DNA from: Zelonia costaricensis
Taxonomy: Eukaryota; Euglenozoa; Kinetoplastea; Trypanosomatida; Trypanosomatidae
DNA: 64,000 nucleotides
Reading direction: 5' to 3'
Assembly (NCBI GenBank): GCA_030849075.1
Contig: JASAOO010003552.1
Location: 1-64,000 of the forward strand
A model generated the notes under the pieces. The model was not told where the DNA came from and did not search any database. It saw only the letters and a program-made list of their open reading frames with translations. Below, piece after piece: positions 1-9,200 of the stretch; the first letter of the stretch is position 1, and each line of letters starts with the position of its first letter. The position numbers were made by a program, and so were the translations under genes.

Positions 1-70
1 GGCGCGAGCGCTTGCGCGGCAGGAAGCCAAGGTGGCCGTGGCGGGGGTGCTCGAACTTGCAGTGCGACAT
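1..70 (-). CDS. RPL3: 60S ribosomal protein L3 (uL3), N-terminal fragment cut by the window edge
   Basis: Reading leftward from the ATG at 68-70 gives 23 residues before the window ends. They begin MSHCKFEHPRHGHLGFLPRK, the strongly conserved start of eukaryotic uL3. This protein of the large ribosomal subunit reaches the peptidyl-transferase centre and is needed for 60S assembly. Upstream, on the sense strand, lie two pyrimidine-rich stretches, about 279-335 and 195-216. Downstream AGs at 274-275 and about 164-165 could accept the spliced leader and would give leaders of roughly 95-205 nt. Only the N-terminus is visible, so completeness and copy number cannot be judged. Confidence 0.93.
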   Translation of the reverse strand, partial: MSHCKFEHPRHGHLGFLPRKRSR

Positions 71-593
71 GGCTAGATAGCTTGGGCGGAGTAGCGCGCA
101 AGAACAGAGTTCGGGTGAAAAGCTGGCTTGCTGTGTGTGTGTGTGAGGGGACGGCGGCGGCGGTGCTGTGCGTGTGACGCAGACAAAGACAGAGATAGAG
201 AGAGTCAGAGTGAGGAGGCGGCGGAGAGACTGCCAATGCACGCGTGTGGGCGAGGTGGGCCAGGAGGTAGCGGCTCAGTGAAGAAGAAAGGAGGGGGGAG
301 GCAGCTCGAGTAGGAGAAGAGAAAGGGAGCCTTCAAGAAACATGGAGCGTGTAGCCGCGGGAAACTCCCCCCTCCCTCCCGCCCCCGCGCCCGTCAGCTG
401 GCATCTCAACCGCGACGAGCGACAGTCGCACACGTTCCGCGTTCTCCGTCTTTGAGGAGCACATGGGTCAGCAGTGCCGCCACGTGTTGTGTAGCAGCAG
501 TGGAATAGGGTGAGTGCTGATGGTGTCACACATCTCGAAGCCTCACTTTTTCGTCTTGTCCTTGTTAGTGTTGAGTCGCTGCGCCGCAACGGG
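71..593 (-). other. Intergenic spacer between the fusion GTPase gene and RPL3
   Basis: No gene is supported here. On the minus strand it holds the 3' UTR of the upstream gene and the 5' processing signals of RPL3, with the main polypyrimidine tract at about 279-335. The plus strand shows only short arginine-rich shadow frames. Confidence 0.7.
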
Positions 594-3461
594 TCAGGTC
601 AGTTGGCGCTTGTTGGAGAGAACGCGGGCGAGTACCACGGGGGCGTGAATCACCTCCGTCTTGCGTACCGTGCGCACACTCGCCGGCAGCACCATCCCGG
701 GCTGAGTCGCTGCTGGAGCAGCGTCGCCCGTCGGAGCTCCTGATGCAGACGCGAGGAGGCACTGCAGGTGCTGCTGCTTGGCGGACGCGAAGTCCAACAC
801 CTCAAAGCGCACGAGCTTCCCCTCCAGCAGCCGCAGGTGCACCATTGCGTTGAAGACGCGCTCCGCAGAGCTGCCTAGCTTGAAGGTGAGGCACTGAGCC
901 AGAGAAGTCACCGGGTGGAAGGCGCGGACGGGGTACACGAGCACCACACCGCACGCCTCCATCGCAGTGGCGAGGACGTCCTGCACGCCTGTGGTTGCTA
1001 GACGGGCGTGAGGCGATGGCGAGCCCGCTGCTGATGCGGCGGCAGTGGCGGCGGCACGGAAGAAGGTGGCCACCTCGGCCAGGTCCTGCCGCACTCCCTT
1101 CTCGAACTTGGCGGCGTCAACGGCGGAGACCTTCACGTCGAGGACAGAGGCGCCGGGGGTGTAGGCGACAAGCCCCCGGCGGTGCAGGGACAGCGCCAGG
1201 CACTCCGTGCGGGCTGACATGGGCACAAACACCTCGTGCGGGTACGCCTGCCGCAGCGACGCAGCCACGTCGCTCGCCGTTGCAAGGTCTGCCTTGTTCA
1301 GCGCAACCACCATGGGGAAGCGCAGGCGGATGTACAGCGCCACGAAAGCGTGCAGCTCCGCCGGCCCCCACGTGCGCAGCTTCGCGTTGAGGGCCACCTC
1401 GTTCGCGATGCCGACACGGCGCAGCACGCGATCAACGAAGAGCGGTGTGCTGCGGTAGCCGCTGAACATGGTGCGCAGCTTGGCTGGCTGGCGCACGATG
1501 CTGCTCCACTTGGCGCGCAGGTTGTCGTAAATCCAGCTGTGCACCTCGGCGCGAACCCACGTGATGTCCTCCATCGCCGAGCCCTGTCCAGGCGTGCATG
1601 CCGTCCCGTCCGCCTCCGTGGCTGCTGCGCCGTCCACGACATGCACGAGCACATCCGCGTCGCACAGATCATTCAAGAACTGATTGCCTTTGCCCTTGCC
1701 CTCGTACGCCCCCTGCACAAGCCCGGCAACGTCCTTGACCTTCACCGGGTGCCGCCGGAAGCGGTCGCAGCCCAGCGCGCAGACGTGCCCGTACGCCGCA
1801 TCGCAGCCCGATTCGCCAAGGTCGCACGAGAGCACCGGGCTCGGCCCCTCCGCGCCGAGCAACGTGACGCACGGACAGTAGAGCGGCGCTAGCGCGGCGC
1901 CGATGTTGGGCTCGATGGTCGTGAAGGGGAACGCCGCCACTCGTGCCGCCTCGCTCTCGTCGACGGGGTTCGTGACGGCGTTGAAGAACGTGCTCTTGCC
2001 GGCGCTCGGCTTGCCGATAAGACCGATGGTCAACGTGCACGATCCACCGCCGCTGCTGGCCGTGGCTTCACCCGCACTCGCAGCGGCAGCAGCCGCAACA
2101 GCAGCAGCAGCCTCCGCATCGGCGGCCTCCTCTGCCTCCTCGTCCGAGTCCATCTCGGCGACGGGGCGACGTCCATCGCCGCTGCGGCGCGCCTCCGCCT
2201 GCAACATCGCTGCCGCCTTCGCCTCCGCCTCTGCGATGAGCTTCTCCCGCAGCACCTCGTCCTCGGCAGCCCACACGCTCGCCTGCTGGGCTGCGCTGCC
2301 GCCGCCGGCCGCCTCCGTCTCTGCCTCCTCGCGGCCGCCACGCCCGGTCGCACCGCCGGGCCCCTGCGCGAACACATCGATCAGCACGTCCACCTCCTGC
2401 TCCACCAGACCCGCGGCGTACAGGTAGGCCGGCAGCAGCATCGCCGTGCCGCAGCCCAGATCGTCTGCTAGAAAGCTGGAGGTGCGCACCACCACGTCCG
2501 CCGCCCAGCGCTCGTACGCGACGGAGTGCCAAGCCGGCCCATCTGTCAGCTCCACGGTGGGCAGCGTCGCGGGGTAGCTCCACGGGACACGGAAGCAGAT
2601 CTTGACCCGCTCCAGCGCGTGCACCGCGGCCGGCTCGAGCGACGCGGCAGCGGGAGACGACGACGACGCCAGCAGCGACGCGGCGTCGGTGATGAGGGGG
2701 ATGCGCACGACCGCCTCGTTGGCGCGGCTGACAACGCATTCCTCCTCGTACATGGAGCGCACCATGTCGAGCTCCTCCGCACGCGCCTCCCTGGCCTCTG
2801 CGACCTCAGCTGAGCTCATCGAGGCCGCCTGGCACACCTCCCGTACCGCCACGCGCACCTCCTTCAAGGCCGGGATGCTGTGCGCGTGCTCGTGGACGAG
2901 AAGACGGGAGGCGGTGCTGCACACCTGCGCGAATGCCATGCTCTCCGCCGGCGGCACGATGCCGTCCTTCTTGCCCACAATGTGCAGAAACGGAAGACCG
3001 CCGAACACCGGCGCCGTCTCGTCGAGAGAGGAGAACAGGTTGCTGCGAGTGTTGCAGGGAAAGGCACGGCGTGGATCGGGTGCACCGGCGACGACCACAC
3101 CGCGCAGCTGCGACGCCACCGCCGAGTCCGTCGCGTGCGTGCGAAGGAACCGGTAGATCATCAGGGACCCCTGCGAGAAGCCGAGCATCACGGTGCAGGC
3201 CAGGTCGGTGCCAGGACCGCCCGGCTGCATCGCCGCAGCGACGATCGCATCGCCAGTGCTGTAGTCCTCGCGATCGTCTGGTGTGCACCACAAGCGGGTG
3301 GGGGCATCGTCCTCGGCCGTGATGAGAGGCAGCGCGTGCGGTGCCTCCACAAAGATCAGCTCCGCAACGCCCTCAAGGTCATCACGGAAGCGGCTCAGCT
3401 GATGCTCAAAGATCTCGCGTGTCTGTTGCGCCCCGTGCAGGCAGAGCACACGCACTGGCAT
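594..3461 (-). CDS. Three-domain fusion: FSH1-type serine hydrolase, RWD domain, YchF/Ygr210-type GTPase
   Basis: The protein has 955 residues from the ATG at 3459-3461. The frame opens nine codons earlier, but with GTG. Residues 1-215 form an FSH1-like alpha/beta hydrolase: VLCLHG at the first strand, a GFSQGS elbow with Ser96, Asp166 in KKDGIVPP and His194 in HAHSIP. Residues about 222-366 resemble an RWD domain (EELDMVRSMYEEE, then a FRVPWSYP strand). A linker of acidic helix and poly-Ala runs to about 470. The rest is a YchF-family GTPase: G1 GKPSAGKST at 483-491, switch Thr in PFTTIEPN, G3 DVAG at 577-580, NKAD at 722-725 and SAR at 749-751. The helical insertion and the retained NKxD favour the Ygr210 branch over OLA1, which has an altered G4. 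YchF proteins bind ribosomes. RWD domains such as that of Gir2 bind GCN1. A role in translation control is inferred. The hydrolase substrate is unknown. Confidence 0.86.
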   Translation of the reverse strand: MPVRVLCLHGAQQTREIFEHQLSRFRDDLEGVAELIFVEAPHALPLITAEDDAPTRLWCTPDDREDYSTGDAIVAAAMQPGGPGTDLACTVMLGFSQGSLMIYRFLRTHATDSAVASQLRGVVVAGAPDPRRAFPCNTRSNLFSSLDETAPVFGGLPFLHIVGKKDGIVPPAESMAFAQVCSTASRLLVHEHAHSIPALKEVRVAVREVCQAASMSSAEVAEAREARAEELDMVRSMYEEECVVSRANEAVVRIPLITDAASLLASSSSPAAASLEPAAVHALERVKICFRVPWSYPATLPTVELTDGPAWHSVAYERWAADVVVRTSSFLADDLGCGTAMLLPAYLYAAGLVEQEVDVLIDVFAQGPGGATGRGGREEAETEAAGGGSAAQQASVWAAEDEVLREKLIAEAEAKAAAMLQAEARRSGDGRRPVAEMDSDEEAEEAADAEAAAAVAAAAAASAGEATASSGGGSCTLTIGLIGKPSAGKSTFFNAVTNPVDESEAARVAAFPFTTIEPNIGAALAPLYCPCVTLLGAEGPSPVLSCDLGESGCDAAYGHVCALGCDRFRRHPVKVKDVAGLVQGAYEGKGKGNQFLNDLCDADVLVHVVDGAAATEADGTACTPGQGSAMEDITWVRAEVHSWIYDNLRAKWSSIVRQPAKLRTMFSGYRSTPLFVDRVLRRVGIANEVALNAKLRTWGPAELHAFVALYIRLRFPMVVALNKADLATASDVAASLRQAYPHEVFVPMSARTECLALSLHRRGLVAYTPGASVLDVKVSAVDAAKFEKGVRQDLAEVATFFRAAATAAASAAGSPSPHARLATTGVQDVLATAMEACGVVLVYPVRAFHPVTSLAQCLTFKLGSSAERVFNAMVHLRLLEGKLVRFEVLDFASAKQQHLQCLLASASGAPTGDAAPAATQPGMVLPASVRTVRKTEVIHAPVVLARVLSNKRQLT

Positions 3462-3524
3462 CGAGAGAAGACGTCCGCTATCCTGCACGTGTTGCCCGTC
3501 TGGGGAGATGTGCAGCTGTCGTCT

Positions 3525-3580
3525 CTGGTGCGTGGGGGTGGGTTGTGGGGAGGGAGGGAGAGAGGGAGGGAGGAGGGGGG
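3525..3580 (-). promoter_or_regulatory. Predicted polypyrimidine tract and spliced-leader acceptor for the fusion GTPase gene
   Basis: On the sense strand, 3547-3580 is an uninterrupted run of C and T. The first AG after it is at 3525-3526, which gives a leader of about 64 nt to the ATG at 3461. This is typical for trypanosomatid trans-splicing. Confidence 0.6.
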
Positions 3581-3696
3581 CGAAGACGTGCTACGACGGA
3601 GTGGATGCCACGATAAGAGTTTTAGAGTAAATCACAGATGCTTGAAAGAGATGAAAGCACACAATAAACAGGGAAAGTTTACTCGAATTCGACGGC

Positions 3697-3720
<24 letters not shown>
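3697..3720. repeat. (GT)12 dinucleotide microsatellite
   Basis: Twelve uninterrupted GT units on the plus strand (CA on the sense strand) in the spacer, followed by further degenerate TG. Confidence 0.95.
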
Positions 3721-3728
<8 letters not shown>

Positions 3729-4301
3729 AGAGGGAAGAGAGGCGCGCTCAGCCCAATCAAACCCCTTCCCGCTCTTGCTGGCCTGCCGCTGCAGAGTGCT
3801 ACGGGGAGGGGCGAGCGAGGAGGCAGACAAGGAAGGACTGGGCCAAGACCAGACGGACATGCAGAGCGTTTGAAGCGGAACATAAGTTACAGAGAGGGTT
3901 GCACGTCGGCGCATGAACACTTCAGTTGGTTGCCAAGAAGCTGTAGTCGTCTAGTACCCCCACCACCATCACCACCTCCATCCCCTTCCCAGTGGACCAC
4001 CATGCGTCACCCCCCTCTCCCTCCCCCTTCCTGGGGCTTCTGCTTTTCGTCCTTTGAGGGACCAACGGCAACGGTGATGCTGAACAGCGCGGCGGCTCGC
4101 AAGCTCGCGGAGGCATGTAAAAACGATACACCCACTTCAGGTAAACTCAGTCTTCTTCTTTTGTGATGTATGTGTGCTGTATGTGTGTGTATGTGTGTGT
4201 GTGTACGGGTGCTCGATGCGGTTTCGATAGGCAAAGGCGCACGATAACAACTAAAGTAGCAGAAACTAAGCTGCAAAGCGTCGTCGTCGACGCAGCGCTC
4301 C

Positions 4302-5687
4302 TCATGTGCTCTCCTCTGTGGCGACTTGATCGGGTTCCACTACTACCGCCGGCTGCGTGCCTGCCGTGGGGACCCTGGGTGACTGCGTCGGTTGCCCGCT
4401 TGCGCCACTAGATGACCCGTGACGCTGCAGCAGCAACAAGAGGTGCTCCATCTCGTTCAAGGCCTCCTCCTCCCCCTCGCACAGCGCCGTGTGCACCTCC
4501 GCCATCTCATCCAGCAGCGCAGACGACGATGGAGGCGGAGACGATGCCGATGCCGCGGCGTGGCTGTCGTCCTGCGAGGCGGCGGTGAGCGCTCGGAAGT
4601 GCCTCCAGCGATCACTGGCGCCCTCCCGCAGGTGGCGGAGCAGGCCGCGGCGCTCCATGAGGCACACCGACAAGTCCTCCAGCGCGCCGGCGAGGATATG
4701 CGACGCAGGCTGCGACGCGGAAGGGGGACGGGCAGAGGTCGCAAGACCCTGCTGAAGCTGCTGTGCGCGCTGCTGCCGTGCCGCGTCAAGGCTGGCCGCA
4801 AGATTCTGTCCAGCCTGCTCGAGCTCCTCCACCTGCACCTCAAGCCGAGTCTTGCGAGTGCACAGCGTCGCGTACTGCTCCCTCAGCGCCCGCATCTCCG
4901 CCATCCCCGCATCCAGCTGAAGAGCCACAACATCTAGCGGCGCATCAGCGGGCGGTGACGGCACCCCATCAATGCCCCTCGCAGCAGCAGCAGCAGCAGC
5001 AGCAGCGACTCGCTGCGTCTCTGCTGCCTCTAAGCGCATCAGGCGCGCCTGTGCGTCGTGGAGCTCCGCGCTGGCTCGCTTGTGGGCCTCTTGCGCAGCA
5101 CGCCACTTCTCCGTGGTGTGCTGCGCAGCTAGGCGATGCCGCTTCACCTCGACCACCCTCCCTGCCGCCTCCCTCGCCAGGTCCGCAAAGGCCTCAAAAA
5201 AGGCGGCGTTGGCGCGGTGCACGGCAGCCGCTCGCTGGCCAGCCGCCACGGCACCCCGCGCGGCGGAGCTGCTAACCGGATCGGCGGCGAAGGCCCACTC
5301 TGCGCGCATCTCAGCGAGGAGGTCCTCCGGCGTAGAGGGCTCATGGACGCTCTTCGTGCGGCCGCTGTGCGCGGGCCGCGGCGCCTCCGCGGCGCGAGGA
5401 GCGCGCGGCGTGACGGCGGGAGAAGGCGGGCTGCGGCTGCGTACCAGGTGCGTATAGAGTCCGTCTTTACGAGCAGGACCGGTGAAGGTCCAGCGGCGAG
5501 GCTCGTGGAGGCTGCTTGCGTCACTGCCGTAGTGGGCTCGTGGCGTTGTGTGCCACGTGGGCGGATGCTGGGCGCGTGAGGGCGATGCCGGCGGCGGCGG
5601 TGGTGGGGAGCGAGCGGTGATAGGGGATAGGTCGCCCAGCCACGTTGCCGAGCTGTTGTGGCCCACCTGTGGGTACCCCTGACGCAT
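4302..5687 (-). CDS. Hypothetical coiled-coil protein
   Basis: The protein has 461 residues from the ATG at 5685-5687, starting MRQGYPQVGHNSSATW. The open frame runs on to 5954, but a sense-strand pyrimidine tract and AG (5782-5824) fall inside that extension, so the inner ATG is preferred. Residues 1-115 are rich in Pro, Ser and Arg and look disordered. From about 120 to 320 the sequence is helical with heptad character (for example LHDAQARLMRLEAAETQ and LEVQVEELEQAGQNLAASL), interrupted by a run of nine Ala. The C-terminus is acidic, then Gln/Pro-rich. No enzyme motif is seen. A structural or cytoskeletal role is possible but only inferred from the coiled coil. I do not recognise the family. 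Confidence 0.75.
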   Translation of the reverse strand: MRQGYPQVGHNSSATWLGDLSPITARSPPPPPPASPSRAQHPPTWHTTPRAHYGSDASSLHEPRRWTFTGPARKDGLYTHLVRSRSPPSPAVTPRAPRAAEAPRPAHSGRTKSVHEPSTPEDLLAEMRAEWAFAADPVSSSAARGAVAAGQRAAAVHRANAAFFEAFADLAREAAGRVVEVKRHRLAAQHTTEKWRAAQEAHKRASAELHDAQARLMRLEAAETQRVAAAAAAAAARGIDGVPSPPADAPLDVVALQLDAGMAEMRALREQYATLCTRKTRLEVQVEELEQAGQNLAASLDAARQQRAQQLQQGLATSARPPSASQPASHILAGALEDLSVCLMERRGLLRHLREGASDRWRHFRALTAASQDDSHAAASASSPPPSSSALLDEMAEVHTALCEGEEEALNEMEHLLLLLQRHGSSSGASGQPTQSPRVPTAGTQPAVVVEPDQVATEEST

Positions 5688-6261
5688 GGCGTAAAGCGCC
5701 AAGGCGCGCCGTCCAGCACGTCGGTGCGCGTGTGCCCGTGTGTCAGCGTCGTGCGCCTGGTGGGTGACGGTTGGTTGCGTCCTGCACATGAGTTTTTTTT
5801 TTGGGGGGGGCAAAAAAAAAGCGGTCAGGCGCGTGTGTGGGACACGGAGGCGGGCGAGGCGAAAAAAGGGGGCGTCGTAGAGGAAGGGGACGGGAGCAGC
5901 GCCGGCACCCATGTGCAGCAGATGGAGTGGCGCAGGGCGGCGTGGGCTGCGCACGCTGGGAAAGCTGGCCGCTTCGAGTGCGCTAGGTGGGGCCTTCAGG
6001 CGAGGTCATTCCCAAGGCAGATCTACAGAAGCCACGCATTGAGCATTTCTCGTGTGGAGACGTTGTTGTTGTGTTGGTGTGTGATACTCTGGGCACGCCT
6101 CGTCTCGCTCTGTGTGTAAGCGTGTGCGTGTACGTGTGCGACGCCTGGCGTAAAAGAACTGCGCAAAGGAGGCACCGCCCCGGTGGGAGCGCGCTGCGAA
6201 GGGCAAACGCCTCGAGCGCACAAGACGCACCTTCCCACCCCTCAACCCCCTTCCAACTTCT
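5688..6261 (-). other. Intergenic spacer
   Basis: It contains the splice signals described at 5782-5824, then GT-rich sequence at about 6061-6140 that belongs to the 3' UTR of the upstream gene. No gene is supported. Confidence 0.65.
5782..5824 (-). promoter_or_regulatory. Predicted splice tract and acceptor that decide the start of the coiled-coil gene
   Basis: On the sense strand a T9 run, G and a C8 run occupy about 5803-5824, and the next AG is at 5782-5783. This leaves a 95-nt leader to the ATG at 5687 and excludes the longer frame. Confidence 0.6.
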
Positions 6262-9200
6262 TCACCGTGGCGAAAGCTGCGCACGTAGAAGCTGCTCCAC
6301 GAGCTGAAGAGCCCGAGCCTGCTCCTCCGGCTCACTGACCGGCGAGCGCCGCGTGCGAGGCCGCCGCACGCCGCCGGCCGCTGTTCTCCCTCTGTCCGCT
6401 GTGGGCACTGCAAGGGGAGCGCCTCCGCTCTCGCCGAACCCGTTGGGGTTGTGGTCGTCGCCGCGACTCTCCTGCATCCGCTGCGCGACAAGGCGCAGCG
6501 CGTACCGAACGGCCTCATTGTGAAAGTGTGCAGCAGCAGAACCAGCGGCACCGGAGCTGCCGGCGGCGGAGACCTCCGCGCTGGGCGGCGACGACAGCAG
6601 TGGCGAAGCTGGCGGCAGCGGCGTTGCGGCTGCTCTTGCTCGCGCCTCTGCGGGCCGCCTCCTCCTGCGCGGTGCATGCACGACTACGGGCGTCGCAGTC
6701 CCCTCCGTCGTGCCCGCCGCGTCAGCGCCGCCGCCGTCACCGTCGTGGGCGTCGTCCTGGTCGAGGCTGGAAGCGTGCGAGTACAGTAAAGCGAGTGGGA
6801 CGCTGTCGACAAGCAAGTCGGTGTCGGTGGCCTCCTCCACCGATTCGGGCGGCGGCGGCACATGTGGAGGTGGCGGAAGTGGTGCTCGTGCCGGTGGCGC
6901 CGGCGAAGGCGGAAGGAGGGCAGCGCCCTGAGCGCCTGCCTCGGCCGCCGGCCCCACCACACAAAACTGCTGCGTCGTGAAGTGATGGAAAAGCTGGGCC
7001 AGGTGGCGGCACGCCTTCGTGCCGTCGTCGGTGCGCGGCACCTGCTCGTACAGACGCGGGGTGCAGGTGCAGGACAACTCAGGCAGCACCGACCGCCACC
7101 GTACGTGTGCGAGACGCGTCAGCACAGCGCCCAGAGACCGCGCCTCGCCATCGTGCCGAGCTGCGGCTTCCATCGTGTCCGTATCACAGAGACGAGAAGC
7201 GGGCTCAAGCGCTGGATCGGCTGGAGCACCCTGAACACAGGAGAGCAACGGAGCGAGCGTCACTGCCATGCGCACATGCAGGTAGCGCCGCAGCGTTGCC
7301 GACACGGTGTAGCGCAGTGGCCCCGTCGTCACGCAGCTGTAGCCGGAGAGGTAGTCCGCGAGCCCGCGCGAGTTGAGGCGCGCCTGCGCGGCGAGCACGT
7401 TCACGGAGGTGGCGTAGTTCTCCAAGCCAAAAAAGACGCGAGCAAACGCGCAGAGGGCGAGGACGTGCGTGGCGGAGAGGGACACGGTGGGCGGACGCGC
7501 CGCCAGCACGCGAGACTCCCGCTGCGCGCTGCACGAGAACGTGTCCTCGTTGCGCGTCGCCGGGCACACGAGCCCCACCGTCACCCACACGGGCTGCAGC
7601 GCCGCTGTCGAAGCTGACGTCGCTTCTCCCTTCAAGAGCTCCCGTGACGTTTTCAAGTCCAGCGGTGTGTGCTGAAGCAGGAGCTGCGGGCGTCGCGGCC
7701 ACCGCTGCAGCGCAGCAGCCAAGCCGTTCCAGCCGCACATGGACGCAAAGCTGCGGGCCTGCAGAGACGCCCCCGCACCTCGATCGTCCCATGAGGTCGC
7801 GGCGAGGACTGCAGCAAGACCCTCGCCGTCGCAGCCGCCTGCATCCACGTCGGAGGCAGCCAGTGCAGCCGCTGGCATACCGACTGCGGCCGCGAGTGCG
7901 CTCGCGAAGCCTGCCAGGCTGTCGAACACTTGCGCCAACGGCAGCAGTCTCGCCAGCGCCGCGTAGCCGGCAGCCGTGCACGAAACAGCCAGGCTCCAGG
8001 AAAGGTTTGCGGCAAACAGGCGCGCGGCGTGCGCTGTGGCGCCTTGGAAGAGAGCTTGCGAACTTGCGCCGGGCGAGGACGACGACAGCGACACAGCCAG
8101 CAGCGGCGGCACGTAGCCGTGCTCCAGGTGGGCCCGCGCCGTCCACCACCGCAGCGCCTCCTGCATTGGCACCGCCACGGGGCACAGCAGCACCACCAGT
8201 CCCACTTCCGCCGCACGAGTGAGAGCCGGCGCGCCGCTGCCGCCTTCGTGCCGCGCCGCAAGTCCGTTGGTGGCGATCACAGGGCTGCGCTGGCGTTTGC
8301 GCGCCCTCGTACTGCCCTTCGCGCCGGGGCGTGAGGCCGCGTCGCCGTCCTCGTCATCGCGGCTCTGCGTCAGGCGCCCCCAGCACACGAGCACCTGTCG
8401 CAGCAGCGCTCCGTGCGCCTCCTGGTACCCCGGTGCGAGCTCGATCCAGAGGCAGGGCCGGCCTGCGAGCGGTACAGCAGCGCTGGCCCGCACCGATTTC
8501 CACCACAATCGCAGCGGTGGCGCCTCCGACGGTGACGAGCGTTTCGCGGAGGTCCTCGCCCTCTTGCGGGGGCGAGGCGGAGCGGTCGCCTCCGTCCCGC
8601 GCATCCTCGGCGGCGACTTCGCGTCGAGTGCGACGGCGCCTGCTGCTGCTGCCGCTACTGCTGATGGAGCAGCCGAGTCGGCGGCATTCGACGTCGCGGC
8701 GGACATCTTCTCCCTCGCTGCGCGAACATGCCGCCCACCTGCTGCTTGATGCTCCGCTGCTTCCGGTGCTGCTGCCGACTCAGTCCGTGTCGGTGCGCTA
8801 GCAGGGAAGGTGGGGACAGGCGCCGCTGCGCTCAAAGTGTCACGCACACGGTTTCGCCTGCGGGCGCCGCGCCGGCTCACCACGTCTTCGTCTGGCGCAG
8901 GGGTGTCCAAGGGCAGCACGGCTGTTGCGCTGGAAGCAGCAGAGCTGCTCGTGCTCCCGTTCAAGCCGTTCGATGTGAGAAAGAGCTGCGACAGCGGGAC
9001 ATCGCCCAGGGAAAGCTCCCCACTCTGTGCCGTCGGCACGAGCCGCCTCTTCATCAGCCAGGCCAGGGGCACGTCGTCGCTGCCGTCCGTCGGGGCCAGC
9101 GGAGGGGTGACAGGGGGTGTCGGCGAGGTCGCCAACTCTGGCAGCGGCACGCCAACCGCGCTCTGCATCGCCTCGGCTGCTTGCACGTGCGGGTAGACGG

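Larger units (their letters stand above)
3462..4301 (-). other. Intergenic spacer with splice signals and GT/CA repeats
   Basis: No gene is visible. The spacer holds the splice tract at 3547-3580, a perfect (GT)12 at 3697-3720 and an interrupted TG repeat at about 4166-4204. Pyrimidine-rich and CA-rich stretches of this kind are usual in Leishmania UTRs. Confidence 0.7.

Noticed and set aside
1236..1892. Plus-strand frame of 218 codons opposite the fusion GTPase
   Set aside because: Antisense shadow of a well-supported GTPase domain, caused by GC-rich third positions.
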